A DNA stretch of 38,320 nucleotides, taken from assembly GCF_002850745.1 (NCBI RefSeq), contig NZ_KZ559468.1:776955-815274 (forward strand), in the 5' to 3' direction. The stretch is from Nonomuraea indica. GTDB lineage: Bacteria > Actinomycetota > Actinomycetes > Streptosporangiales > Streptosporangiaceae. This document shows, piece by piece, positions 8,279-17,964 of this stretch. Each line of letters opens with the position of its first letter. The stretch's first letter is position 1. Both the position numbers and the translations under genes were made by a program. The notes under the pieces were generated by a model that saw nothing but the letters and a program-made list of their open reading frames with translations, searched no databases and was not told the DNA's origin.

Positions 8279-8866
8279 ATCAGCACTGAGCCCCGCATCA
8301 ACGAGCGTATCCGAGTTCCCGAGGTTCGCCTCGTGGGCCCGAACGGCGAGCAGGTCGGCATCGTCTCCATTCACGATGCCCTCAAGCTCGCCCAGGAGGC
8401 CGACCTCGACCTCGTCGAGGTCGCGGCCACGGCTCGACCGCCCGTGTGCAAGCTCATGGACTACGGCAAGTTCAAGTACGAGTCCGCGATGAAGGCGCGC
8501 GAGGCGCGCAAGAATCAGGCGCACACGATCATCAAGGAGATCAAGCTCCGGCCCAAGATCGACCCGCACGACTACGAGACCAAGAAGGGTCACGTGGTGC
8601 GGTTCCTCAAGGCGGGAGACAAGGTCAAAGTCACGATCATGTTCCGTGGCCGTGAGCAGTCCCGTCCGGAGCTCGGCTTCCGGCTGCTGCAGCGGCTGGC
8701 CGAGGACGTCCAGGAGCTCGGCTTCGTGGAGTCCCAGCCGAAGCAGGACGGCCGTAACATGATCATGGTGATCGGTCCGCACAAGAAGAAGGCGGAGGCC
8801 AAGGCCGAGAAGGCCGCCGCCAAGGCCCAGCGTGGTAGCGAGGAGCCTTCCGCACAGGAAGCGTGA
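8279..8866 (+). CDS. infC: Translation initiation factor IF-3 with AUC start
   Basis: IF3 binds the 30S subunit, prevents premature 50S joining and checks the start codon. It has 195 residues. The N-domain begins [19 protein letters not shown] and includes [17 protein letters not shown]; a Lys-rich linker leads to the C-domain ([18 protein letters not shown] ... [14 protein letters not shown]). A Lys/Ala/Glu-rich tail follows. No ATG, GTG or TTG fits the family N-terminus. The strong Shine-Dalgarno TAGGAGG (8268-8274) points to ATC at 8279. Non-AUG starts are well known for infC and allow IF3 to repress its own synthesis. Upstream in-frame starts (TTG 8159, ATG 8195) would add 28-40 residues unlike IF3. 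Operon with rpmI and rplT. Confidence 0.93.
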   Translation: MSTEPRINERIRVPEVRLVGPNGEQVGIVSIHDALKLAQEADLDLVEVAATARPPVCKLMDYGKFKYESAMKAREARKNQAHTIIKEIKLRPKIDPHDYETKKGHVVRFLKAGDKVKVTIMFRGREQSRPELGFRLLQRLAEDVQELGFVESQPKQDGRNMIMVIGPHKKKAEAKAEKAAAKAQRGSEEPSAQEA

Positions 8867-8990
8867 CCCGCCGTAGGGGTTAGCCTTACACCGCACCCCG
8901 AACAGCCACCAGCAGACGAAGACGCCGCGACCGGGTCGGCCAGCACCGGCCCGGCCACCGGCACGACCGAATTGAGGAGAGACGGCGAAC

Positions 8991-9185
8991 ATGCCGAAGA
9001 TGAAGACGCACAGCGGTGCGAAGAAGCGGTTCCGGCTGACCGGTTCTGGCAAGATCAAGCGTCGCCGTGCCAACCGCGCGCACTACAACGAGTGGAAGTC
9101 GTCCACGCTGACGCGCCGTCTCAAGAACGAGGTCGTCCTTTCCGACGCCGACACCAAGAAGATCAAGAAGCTGCTCGCCAAGTAG
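8991..9185 (+). CDS. rpmI: 50S ribosomal protein bL35
   Basis: A 64-residue, strongly basic ribosomal protein of the large subunit. [14 protein letters not shown] is the standard N-terminus, and the whole sequence matches the family in length and pattern (ending KKIKKLLAK). The ATG is preceded by GAGGAGAG about 8 nt upstream. It lies 124 nt after infC and 24 nt before rplT in the conserved infC-rpmI-rplT operon. Confidence 0.97.
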   Translation: MPKMKTHSGAKKRFRLTGSGKIKRRRANRAHYNEWKSSTLTRRLKNEVVLSDADTKKIKKLLAK

Positions 9186-9209
9186 CGCGAACCCCCGGGG
9201 AGAAGAAAC

Positions 9210-9593
9210 ATGGCACGCGTGAAGCGGGCGCTCAACGCCAAGAAGAAGCGCAAGGTCGTCCTCGAGCGGGCAACCGGTTACCGTGGCCAGCGGTCGCGGC
9301 TCTACCGCAAGGCCAAGGAGCAGATGCTCCACTCGATGACGTACGCCTACCGGGACCGCAAGGACCGCAAGGGCGCGTTCCGCCGTCTGTGGATCCAGCG
9401 CATCAACGCTGCGGCCCGCCAGAACGGCATGACCTACAACCGCCTGATCCAGGGTCTGCGCCTGGCGGGCGTCGAGGTCGACCGCAAGATCCTCGCCGAT
9501 CTGGCGGTCAACGACAGCCAGACCTTCGCCACGCTCGTCGAGGCCGCCAAGAAGGCGCTGCCGGCGAACGTGAACGCCCCGGCCGCGAGCTGA
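9210..9593 (+). CDS. rplT: 50S ribosomal protein bL20
   Basis: A 127-residue large-subunit assembly protein that binds 23S rRNA early. The N-terminal basic extension ([29 protein letters not shown]) and the globular C-domain ([20 protein letters not shown]) are intact. GGGGAGAAG lies just before the ATG. It is the last gene of the operon: a strong terminator follows 34 nt after the stop. In other bacteria bL20 represses this operon through mRNA structure. I cannot tell from sequence alone whether the leader here has such a site. Confidence 0.97.
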   Translation: MARVKRALNAKKKRKVVLERATGYRGQRSRLYRKAKEQMLHSMTYAYRDRKDRKGAFRRLWIQRINAAARQNGMTYNRLIQGLRLAGVEVDRKILADLAVNDSQTFATLVEAAKKALPANVNAPAAS

Positions 9594-9603
9594 GGCGTGT
9601 GAC

Positions 9604-9619
9604 GAGCCCGGCGGGGCTC
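9604..9619 (+). terminator. Small hairpin after rplT
   Basis: GAGCCC-GGCG-GGGCTC, a 6-bp perfect stem 10 nt after the rplT stop. It lies immediately before the main terminator and may act with it in tandem. Confidence 0.4.
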
Positions 9620-9627
9620 TAGACGAG

Positions 9628-9654
9628 GGGCCCACCTCAGGGTGGGCCCTTTTT
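9628..9654 (+). terminator. Rho-independent terminator of infC-rpmI-rplT
   Basis: Perfect 9-bp stem GGGCCCACC/GGTGGGCCC, tetraloop TCAG, followed by TTTTT. This is the clearest intrinsic terminator in the window. The next gene probably has its own promoter. Confidence 0.92.
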
Positions 9655-9698
9655 CCATCTACAGGGCTTTGCCAGCTGGACGGCAGACAGGGGGACGC

Positions 9699-10502
9699 AT
9701 GGCGGGTTCGGAGCTGACCAACGTCAGGTCGCCGAGGGTCAAGGCCGCCCGGCGGCTGACCAAGCGCGCTTTCCGCGAGCAGGACCGCAAGTTCCTCGCC
9801 GAGGGTCCGCAGGCGGTCCGTGAGGCGCTCCGGCTCGACGGCGTGACGCTGGAGCTGTTCGCCACCGCCGAGGCGGAGCAGCGCCACCCCGAGATCGTCG
9901 CCGAGGCCGCCGGCCGTGGGCTGCCCGTGCACCGGGTCAGCGGCGAGGTGATGGCCGAGCTGTCGCAGACGGTCACCCCGCAGGGCCTGCTGGCCGTCTG
10001 CGGGCTCGTCCACGTGCCGCTGGAGGACGCCCTGCCCGCCGCGCCGCGGCTGGTCGCGGTCCTCGCTCACGTGCGCGACCCCGGCAACGCCGGCACCGTC
10101 CTGCGCACCGCCGACGCCGCCGGCGCCGACGCCGTCGTGTTCACCGACGCCTCCGTCGACCCGTACAACGGCAAGTGCGTGCGCGCCAGCGCCGGCAGCC
10201 TCTTCCACCTGCCGGTCGTCATCGGCGCGCCGGTGAGCGCGGCTGTGCGCCACCTCAGGGAGCGGGGCCTGCGCGTGCTGGCCGCCGACGGCGCGGGCAA
10301 GCACACGCTCGACGACGTCGACCTGTCCGGCCCCACCGCGTGGATCTTCGGCAACGAGGCGTGGGGGCTGCCGGAGGAGGTGCTCGCCGAGGCCGACGAC
10401 GTCGTCCGCGTCCCGATCTACGGGCAGGCCGAGAGCCTCAACCTCGCGACCGCCGCCGCCGTGTGCCTCTACTCCTCCGCCAGGGCGCAGCGGCTGTCCT
10501 GA
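9699..10502 (+). CDS. SpoU/TrmH-family RNA 2'-O-ribose methyltransferase
   Basis: A 267-residue SAM-dependent SPOUT methyltransferase, probably acting on 23S rRNA (RlmB/TsnR-like). An N-terminal substrate-binding domain (about 1-105) is followed by the SpoU fold. Motif 1 is RDPGNAGTVLRTADAAG, motif 2 IFGNEAWGL and motif 3 PIYGQAESLNLATAAAV; the deep trefoil-knot residues are all present. ATG 9699 has Shine-Dalgarno AGGGGGAC. The frame is open 19 codons further, but that stretch overlaps the rplT terminator. Homologues occupy this place next to rplT and pheST in other actinobacteria. Related enzymes can give ribosome-targeting antibiotic resistance, but nothing here shows that. Confidence 0.9.
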   Translation: MAGSELTNVRSPRVKAARRLTKRAFREQDRKFLAEGPQAVREALRLDGVTLELFATAEAEQRHPEIVAEAAGRGLPVHRVSGEVMAELSQTVTPQGLLAVCGLVHVPLEDALPAAPRLVAVLAHVRDPGNAGTVLRTADAAGADAVVFTDASVDPYNGKCVRASAGSLFHLPVVIGAPVSAAVRHLRERGLRVLAADGAGKHTLDDVDLSGPTAWIFGNEAWGLPEEVLAEADDVVRVPIYGQAESLNLATAAAVCLYSSARAQRLS

Positions 10503-10625
10503 GCACGCCCGCCCGCCGAAGATCCACCGCGCCGCCGGCGGGGACCCATAGGGAGGCGTTCGGCGAGTCCCCCAGGCGCCGGGAAACCCGCTATTGTCGG
10601 CCTTGTAGGCGGAGGAGGCGAGGTC

Positions 10626-11708
10626 GTGCAGGGCGCAGACACCGGTGGTCCAGCGGTCTCTCCCGCGTGCACGATCGCCATCGACGACCTCCCCGACGGA
10701 CTCATCGTGACCGACGGCTTCGGCAGGGTCCTCGCCCTCAACCGGGCAGCCGCCCGGCTGACCGGCGTCACCCCCGAGCGCGCCGTCGGCGGCGCCATGG
10801 ACGAGGTGTTCCCCTTCCGCGACCACGACGGCCGCGAGTGGTGGAAGGGCCTCGACCCGCAGGGCGGCCTGCGCACCCGCAGCAGGGTGCCCGAGCGGCC
10901 GCTCCACCTGCCGGCCGGCCAGGAGCTGCACGTCGCCGCCCGCCTGGTGCGCGAGCCCGCCCGCGGCGGCGACGTCGTCCGCGTCGCCATCACGCTGCGC
11001 GACGGCGGCGCCCGCGCCCGGCTGGAGCGCAGCCGTGCCGACCTGGTCTCCACCGTCGCCCACGAGCTGCGCTCGCCGCTGACCAGCGTCAAGGGCTTCA
11101 CCGCCACGCTGCTCGCCAAGTGGACCCGCTTCACCGACGAGCAGAAGCGCGTCATGCTGGAGACGGTCAACAACGACGCCGACCGCGTCACCCGGCTGAT
11201 CACCGAGCTGCTCGACGTGTCACGCATCGAGTCCGGGCGGCTGGAGGTGCACCGCCAGGTCGTCGACGTGCCCGCCAGAGCCCGGCGGATCATCGCCGGC
11301 CGGGTCGCCGCGGGGGAGCCCGAGGACCGCTTCCGCCTCCTCGCCGGCGACGATCTGCCCGAGATGTGGCTCGACCAGGACAAGATCGACCAGATTCTCG
11401 GTAACCTGGTGGAGAACGCGGTGCGGCATGGGCGTGGCACCGTGACGATCGAGATCGAGTCCGTGGGGTGGGGATTAGCCGTGTCGGTGCGCGACGAGGG
11501 CGAGGGCATAGCGCCCGAGCTGGCCCCTCGCGTCTTCCGGCAGTTCTGGCGGGGCAACAGCCGCAGGCGCGGCGGCACCGGGCTGGGCCTGTTCATCGTC
11601 AAGGGCCTGGTCGAGGCGCACGGCGGCACGATCGCCGTGCAGCGGGCACCCGAAGGCGGTGCGGAGTTCCGATTTACCGTGCCCACCGGCGCGCCCGACT
11701 TCGCCTGA
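10626..11708 (+). CDS. Orphan cytoplasmic PAS-domain sensor histidine kinase
   Basis: A 360-residue histidine kinase with no membrane segment. A PAS domain (about 18-125, with DGLIVTDGFGRVLALNRAA) is followed by a HisKA dimerisation domain with phosphoacceptor His146 in VAHELRSPLTS. The HATPase domain has an N-box Asn264 (NLVENAVRHG), a G1 box DEGEGIAP (290-) and a G2 box GGTGLGLFIV (317-). The GTG start is preceded by GGAGGAGGCGAGG. No response regulator is adjacent. Sensor kinases at this position next to pheS occur in other actinomycetes as I recall, so the placement is probably old. The signal is likely cytosolic; ligand and partner are unknown. Confidence 0.92.
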   Translation: MQGADTGGPAVSPACTIAIDDLPDGLIVTDGFGRVLALNRAAARLTGVTPERAVGGAMDEVFPFRDHDGREWWKGLDPQGGLRTRSRVPERPLHLPAGQELHVAARLVREPARGGDVVRVAITLRDGGARARLERSRADLVSTVAHELRSPLTSVKGFTATLLAKWTRFTDEQKRVMLETVNNDADRVTRLITELLDVSRIESGRLEVHRQVVDVPARARRIIAGRVAAGEPEDRFRLLAGDDLPEMWLDQDKIDQILGNLVENAVRHGRGTVTIEIESVGWGLAVSVRDEGEGIAPELAPRVFRQFWRGNSRRRGGTGLGLFIVKGLVEAHGGTIAVQRAPEGGAEFRFTVPTGAPDFA

Positions 11709-11751
11709 AGCCCCCGGCCTCACGAGCGAGTCGGCCGGTGGGCGTCCCCGT

Positions 11752-11757
11752 TAGACT
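11752..11757 (+). promoter_or_regulatory. Candidate pheS -10 element
   Basis: TAGACT within CCGTTAGACTCTTG, 36 nt before the pheS start codon. No convincing -35 precedes it. I see no T-box specifier stem or tRNA-binding antiterminator in 11709-11792. Confidence 0.3.
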
Positions 11758-11762
11758 CTTGA

Positions 11763-12889
<1,127 letters not shown>

Positions 12890-12890
<1 letters not shown>

Positions 12891-15445
12891 TGAAGGTCCC
12901 GCTCTCCTGGCTGCGGGAGTACGTCGATCTCCCCGCGGTCACGGCGCAGGAGGTGGCCGACAAGCTCACGGCCGCCCGGCTCAAGCTCGAGTCGATCACC
13001 TCCTACGGCCACGACGTCAAGAACGTCGTCGTCGGCGAGGTGCTCGAGATCGAGGAGCTCACCGGCTTCAAGAAGCCGATCAGGCACTGCAGGGTCGAGG
13101 TGGGCGAGGCCACCCCGCGCGAGATCGTCTGCGGCGCCACCAACTTCGCCGCCGGCGACCGGGTGCCGGTCGTGCTGCCGGGCGGCGTGCTGCCCGGCGG
13201 GTTCGAGGTGGGCGCCCGCAAGACGTACGGGCGCATGTCCGAAGGCATGATCTGCTCCGAGCGCGAGCTGGGGCTGACCGACGAGCACGGCGGCATCATG
13301 GTGCTGCCGCCCGACACCCCCGTCGGCGCCGACGTGGCCGACCTGCTCGGCCTGCGCGACGACGTCCTGGAGCTTGAGATCACGCCCGACGTCGGCTACG
13401 CCCTGTCCATCCGGGGAGTGGCCCGCGAGGCGGCCACCGCGTTCGGCGTGCCGTTCCGCGACCCCGCCGACGTGGAGCTGCCCGCCGAGACCGGACCGGC
13501 GTGGCCGGCGTCGATCGCCGACCCGACCGCCTGCGACCGGTTCGTGCTGCGCGAGGTCCACGGCTTCGACCCGGCGGCGCAGAGCCCGCTGTGGATGCGC
13601 GTACGGCTCGCCCGCGCCGGCATGCGGCCGGTGTCGCTGGCCGTCGACATCACCAACTACCTGATGCTGGAGCTCGGCCAGCCGCTGCACGCCTTCGACC
13701 GGTCGAAGCTGACCGGTGAGATCGTCGTGCGCCGGGCGCGGCCGGGCGAGCGGCTGGAGACGCTCGATCACGTCGTGCGCGACCTCGACCCCGACGACAT
13801 CCTCATCACCGACGGGTCGGGGCCGATCTCCATGGCCGGCACCATGGGCGGCCTGGCGACCGAGATCTCCGGATCCTCGACCGACATCGTCATCGAGGCG
13901 GCCCACTTCTCGGCCACCGGCATCTCCCGCGAGTCCCGCCGGCACCGCCTGGTGTCCGAGGCGTCCAAGCGGTTCGAGCGCGGCGTCGACCGCGAGCTGC
14001 CGCTCGTCGCCTCCTGGAAGGCCGTGCGGCTGCTCGCCGAGCTGGGCGGCGCGACCGTCCGGCCGGGCGTCACCCACGCCGAGACCGAGGTGGAGCCCGC
14101 CCGCATCGCGATGCCCGCCGGCCACCCCGGCGCCGTCGCCGGCCTCACATACGACAGGGACGCCGTCGTGCGGCGGCTGGAGCAGGTCGGCTGCACGGTC
14201 ACCGACGGAGACGACCCGGCCGTGCGCCGGGGCGGCGTCGACCCCACCGGCGTGGTGACCGGCGGCGAGCTGGCGGCCAAGCTGGCCGTCACCGGCGACG
14301 ACATGATCACGGTGACGCCGCCGTCCTGGCGGCCCGACCTCACCGATCCCAACGATCTCGCCGAGGAGGTCATCCGGCTGGAGGGCTACGACCGGCTGCC
14401 GTCGATCCTGCCCAAGGCGCCGGCCGGGGCCGGGCTGACCGAGGGGCAGCGGCTGCGCAGGCGGGTCGGCCGGGCACTGGCCGCCGCAGGCTACGTCGAG
14501 GTGCTGGCCTACCCGTTCGTCGGCGACGGCGACTTCGACCACCTCCAGCTGCCCGCCGACGACGCCCGCCGCCGCGCCGTCCGGCTGGTCAACCCGCTGA
14601 CCGAGGACGAGCCGCTGATGCGCACCACGCTGCTGCCGGGTCTGCTCAAGACCCTGGTGCGCAACGTCGGGCGCGGCTTCACCGACGTGGCGTTGTTCGA
14701 GATGGGCGCCGTCTACCGTCCGCGTGAGGGCGCGCCGGCCGCGGCCCCGGTGCTCGGCGTCGAGCGCAGGCCGACCGACGAGGAGCTGGCCTCCGTCGAG
14801 GCCGCCCTGCCCGACCAGCCGCAGCGCGTGGCGGTCGTGCTGGCCGGCGAGTTCGACCGGTCCGGCTGGTGGGGCGGCGGACGCCAGGAGTGCTGGGCCG
14901 ACGCCGTGCAGGCCGCCCGGATCGTCGCCGGAGAGGCCGGGATCGAGCTGTCGGTCGTCGCCGACCAGCACGAGCCGTGGCACCCCGGCAGGTGCGCCGC
15001 CCTCTACGCCGGCGACACGCTCGTGGGCCACGCCGGTGAGCTGCACCCGCGCGTCGTCGAGGCGTACGGGCTGCCGCCGCGCACCTCGGCGATGGAGCTG
15101 GAGCTGTCGCGGCTGAACCACGCCATGCCGGGCACCGTCCAGGCGCCGCAGGTGTCGGCCTATCCCGTGGCGACGCAGGACGTGGCGCTGACCGTGCCCG
15201 ACTTCACGCCGGTGGCCGACGTGGAGGCGGCGCTGCGCGACGGGGCGGGCGAGCTGCTGGAGTCGGTGCGGCTGTTCGACGTGTACACGGGCGAGCAGGT
15301 GGGCGAGGGCAACAAGTCGCTCGCCTACACGCTGCGCTTCCGCGCCCAGGACCGGACACTGACGGTGGAGGAGACCACCGCCGCCCGCGACGCCGCCGTG
15401 GCGATGGCGGCCGACCGGGTGGGCGCGCACCTGCGAGGCGCCTGA
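12890..15445 (+). CDS. pheT: Phenylalanyl-tRNA synthetase beta subunit
   Basis: The large structural and editing subunit, 851 residues, a little longer than usual. Domains in order: an N-terminal B1 region ([12 protein letters not shown]), the EMAP-like tRNA-binding OB fold (about 40-155), B3/B4 editing domains (about 210-390), B5 (about 395-500), the catalytic-like B6/B7 core, and the FDX-ACB anticodon-binding domain (about 755-851, from [18 protein letters not shown]). The segment after B5 ([14 protein letters not shown]) is intact. It is coupled to pheS, and a long perfect hairpin follows 23 nt after the stop. It is the last gene of the conserved translation block. Confidence 0.96.
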
Positions 15446-15468
15446 CCACGCCGGGACGAGCACATGAC

Positions 15469-15499
15469 GTGAGGCCCGGTACGGCGTACCGGGCCTCAC
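15469..15499. terminator. Bidirectional terminator hairpin between pheT and the Uma2 gene
   Basis: Perfect 14-bp stem GTGAGGCCCGGTAC/GTACCGGGCCTCAC with a 3-nt loop, in the 61-nt gap between two convergent genes. There is no T-run, but long U-poor hairpins at convergent ends are common in high-GC actinobacteria. Confidence 0.75.
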
Positions 15500-15506
15500 T
15501 CCTGCG

Positions 15507-16112
15507 TCAGAGGGTGTCGATCTCGGTGAGGTCGATGTCCACGTCGAACGGCACACTCGCCTTGAGCCGGTCGTGGAAGATCCCGGTGGGCGCGTACACG
15601 CGGGTGGCCGGGTCGAGTTCGTAGGCGTAGACGACAGGCCTGCCGGACTCGTTCTCGACCCGCCAGAAGTGCGGGATTCCGGCCCTGGCGTAGAGCGTGG
15701 GTTTGCGCTCCCGATCGCGGATCCTGGACTCCGGCGAGACGACCTCAACGGTGAGTACGACCTCCCGCGCCTGATAGAACGTCTGCTCAGGACCGTGGTC
15801 CGCGCCGGCGGCGATGACGCAGACATCGGGCTCCGGACGCTGGTCGGCGTCGAGGACGATGCTCATCTCCCTGCGGACGCGCAGGCTCGCCGGGACGGCT
15901 CTGCGGAGGCCGGCCACGAGCAGGTCCACGGCAAGGGTGTGGAAGGAGGCTTGGGGGCTCACGAAGACCAAGCTTCCATCAATCAACTCTGTGTGCGCAG
16001 GCAGATCCGGAATGTGATCGAGGTCCTCGGCCCTGAAGCCCTCAGGGGGCGGGAAGACCCAGTCGGGGAGCGAAGGTGGCGCCATCTGTAGACTCACCGC
16101 TTCTGCCGTCAT
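15507..16112 (-). CDS. Uma2-family (DUF820) putative endonuclease-fold protein
   Basis: A 201-residue Uma2/DUF820 protein with a predicted PD-(D/E)xK nuclease-like core. The segments RPEPDVCVI, VLTVEVVSPESRIRDRERK and YARAGIPHFWRVE are the family signature; the acidic residues in PDVCV and VEVVSP with the downstream Lys form the candidate active site. HTELIDGSLVFVSP near residue 40 is the usual N-terminal strand. Such genes are multi-copy in many actinomycetes and their role is unknown. The ATG at 16112 has only a weak Shine-Dalgarno; an internal ATG nine codons later is possible. It is convergent to pheT and divergent from a small acidic gene, with two dyads between. Confidence 0.82.
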   Translation of the reverse strand: MTAEAVSLQMAPPSLPDWVFPPPEGFRAEDLDHIPDLPAHTELIDGSLVFVSPQASFHTLAVDLLVAGLRRAVPASLRVRREMSIVLDADQRPEPDVCVIAAGADHGPEQTFYQAREVVLTVEVVSPESRIRDRERKPTLYARAGIPHFWRVENESGRPVVYAYELDPATRVYAPTGIFHDRLKASVPFDVDIDLTEIDTL

Positions 16113-16128
16113 GGTCCAACGCTAGCAA

Positions 16129-16178
16129 CCTACCGCGTTCACGGTAGGTGAACGGCTCGGCACGTCCGGTTCGTGCCG
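16129..16178. promoter_or_regulatory. Two inverted repeats in a divergent intergenic region
   Basis: CCTACCG-6 nt-CGGTAGG (16129-16148) and CGGCACG-7 nt-CGTGCCG (16158-16178) lie side by side between the Uma2 gene and the divergent small gene. Both are perfect 7-bp dyads of operator size. CACAAT (16185-16190) could be a -10 for the right-hand gene with a nearly leaderless start. No regulator gene is adjacent. Confidence 0.5.
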
Positions 16179-16199
16179 GGTGCGGCACAATGCCATGCC

Positions 16200-16433
16200 A
16201 TGAGGCAGCTACTCGTGTTCGCCGAGCGGGACGACGCCGAAGAGGTGGCCGAGACACTGGGCGAGTGGTTTCCGGAGCTGGGCGTGCCGCGCGTGGTGCG
16301 GGAGACACTCGCGGGGGAGGACGACGCCGAGGACGCGCAGTGGCTCGTCGTGGCCGACGGGATCGACGAGGGCCGGCTGGCCGAGGTGGACGCGCTGGTG
16401 GAGCGGTACGACGGCTGGCGGGAGAGCGAGTAG
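16200..16433 (+). CDS. Small acidic hypothetical protein
   Basis: A 77-residue, strongly acidic protein beginning MRQLLVFAERDDAEEVAETL. The alternation of short hydrophobic strands (RQLLVFA, AQWLVVAD) with helices (DDAEEVAETLGEW, GRLAEVDALVERY) suggests a compact alpha/beta fold. I do not recognise the family. The start is ATG 16200, with no Shine-Dalgarno and a candidate -10 just upstream, so the mRNA may be leaderless. The open frame extends 9 codons upstream, but those codons run through the promoter region. It stands alone between the divergent Uma2 gene and the convergent MFS gene. Confidence 0.6.
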   Translation: MRQLLVFAERDDAEEVAETLGEWFPELGVPRVVRETLAGEDDAEDAQWLVVADGIDEGRLAEVDALVERYDGWRESE

Positions 16434-16461
16434 CGCCCTACCCGTCGTGGGCGGTGCCCGA

Positions 16462-17763
16462 TCAGGGGTTCGCCTGGGCGGCGCGGCGGGCACCCTCGGC
16501 CAGGGTGTGCTCGTCGGTGCGGGCGTCGTACCTCCGCAACCCCGGCAGCGCCGCGCTGAGCCCCGCCACGGCGGCCACGCACAGCAAACCGCCTGCTCCC
16601 AGCGCGAACCGGATGCCGCCCACGTCGGCCATCAGCCCCGCCCTGGCGTTGCCGAGCATCGGCCCGCTGGCGTACGACAGCAGCTCGATGCCCGCCAGCC
16701 GCCCGCGCAGCTCGCCCGGGATGGTCTGGTTCCACATGGTCATCCGGAAGATGCCGCTGATCATGTCGGCCGCCCCGGCCGCGGCGAGGCAGAGGAACAC
16801 CGCCCACACACTCGTCATCAGCGCGGCCGCCGCCATCGCCGCACCCCACAGCGCCGCCGCGAGGACCACGCCGAGCCCGTGGCGGTGGACGCGCGAGGTC
16901 CAGCCTCCGGTGAGCGAGGCGGCCAGCCCGCCCACCGCGCCGGCTGAGTAGAGCAGGCCGAGCGCCTCGGGCGCGCCGAGCTGGTCGGCCAGGAACGGGA
17001 ACAACGCCGTGGACATGGCGAACACCATCGCCGCGATGTCCACCAGGTAGGTGCCCATGAGGTCGGGCCGGCGCACCGCGTAGCGGACGCCTTCGGCCAG
17101 GGACCGCAGCGAGGCGGGCGTGGCGTTCTCGGCGGGCGGCCGTGATGCCGTCCGCCACAGCAGCAGCAGCGACAGCACGAAGCTCGCCGTGTCGATCCCG
17201 TAGGCGGCGGCGGCCCCGTAGGCGGTCACCACGAGCCCGCCCAGGGCGGGGGCCACGATGGCGCCGAAGTTCCAGCGCAGGCTGGCCAGCACGGCGGCGG
17301 CGCCGAGCTGGTCGTGCCGCACCACCTGGGGAATCAGGGACTCCAGGCTGGGCCGTTGCAGCGAGCTGATGCCGGCCGTCAGGGCGCCCACCACGTACAG
17401 CACCCAGACCTGTGGAGCGGGCAGCAGGGCGTTGACGAGGAGCATCGCCGAGGTGACCGCCAGTCCGAGCTCGCACAGCGCGATGACCTTGCGCCGGTCG
17501 GCCGCGTCGGCGACGGCGCCGCCCCACAGTCCGCACACCACCATGGGCACGAACTCGGCCAGGCTCACCAGGCCGACCGCCACGTAGGAGCCGGTGAGCT
17601 CCTTCATCTGGAACGGCACCGCCACCATGGTGATGAACGTCCCGAACATCGTGACGAAGCCCGACGCCGTCAGCAGCCGGAAGTCGCGTGAGTCGCGCAG
17701 CGGGCCGAGGTCGGGCATGAGGCGGCGCAGCCGGCCGCGGGCCGGCGGCGGGTGGTCGGACAC
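16462..17763 (-). CDS. MFS exporter, EntS/MFS_3-like
   Basis: A 433-residue major facilitator transporter with about 12 predicted membrane helices. The cytoplasmic loop GAVADAADRRKVI between helices 2 and 3 is the MFS signature region. The start (DLGPLRDSRDFRLLTASGFVTMFGTFITMVAVPFQM) is typical of the EntS-like/MFS_3 group, which exports siderophores, drugs or other small molecules. The start is GTG 17763. A siderophore role would fit the iron transporter 1.3 kb away, but there is no siderophore synthesis gene here, so the substrate is open. It is single-gene length, and a hairpin lies 64 nt upstream. Confidence 0.85.
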   Translation of the reverse strand: MSDHPPPARGRLRRLMPDLGPLRDSRDFRLLTASGFVTMFGTFITMVAVPFQMKELTGSYVAVGLVSLAEFVPMVVCGLWGGAVADAADRRKVIALCELGLAVTSAMLLVNALLPAPQVWVLYVVGALTAGISSLQRPSLESLIPQVVRHDQLGAAAVLASLRWNFGAIVAPALGGLVVTAYGAAAAYGIDTASFVLSLLLLWRTASRPPAENATPASLRSLAEGVRYAVRRPDLMGTYLVDIAAMVFAMSTALFPFLADQLGAPEALGLLYSAGAVGGLAASLTGGWTSRVHRHGLGVVLAAALWGAAMAAAALMTSVWAVFLCLAAAGAADMISGIFRMTMWNQTIPGELRGRLAGIELLSYASGPMLGNARAGLMADVGGIRFALGAGGLLCVAAVAGLSAALPGLRRYDARTDEHTLAEGARRAAQANP

Positions 17764-17826
17764 GAGGTCACATTCTTCCGGCGACGACGTGAGCCGGGCA
17801 AACGCTTTTCCTGCCGGTCCACGAGG

Positions 17827-17852
17827 AAGCCCCCGGGGCGTCCCGGGGGCTT
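17827..17852 (-). terminator. Hairpin upstream of the MFS gene
   Basis: Perfect 11-bp stem AAGCCCCCGGG/CCCGGGGGCTT with a 4-nt loop. On the - strand it follows the small membrane protein gene and a short coding remnant, and would stop read-through into the MFS gene. Confidence 0.65.
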
Positions 17853-17873
17853 GCTGGGATGGGCGGGCGGGGA

Positions 17874-17936
17874 TCAGGCGGTGGGCGCCCGGTCGAGGAA
17901 GTCGGCGGCGATCCGGCCGTCCTCGGTGAGCCGCAC
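17874..17936 (-). pseudogene. Possible remnant of a gene's 3' end
   Basis: On the - strand, a short frame reads VRLTEDGRIAADFLDRAPTA then stop. It has coding-like composition and sits before a terminator hairpin. It has no start signal and only 20 codons, and lies between the small membrane protein stop (17965) and the hairpin. It could be the tail of a deleted gene or chance. Confidence 0.25.
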
Positions 17937-17964
17937 CCTGCTCCCTTGCGGGGGGTCCGTACGG

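Noticed and set aside
10581..10615. GGGAAAC followed by a TTGTAG-like element as an ECF sigma promoter for the kinase gene
   Set aside because: Spacing and sequence do not fit a specific ECF consensus well enough to call.
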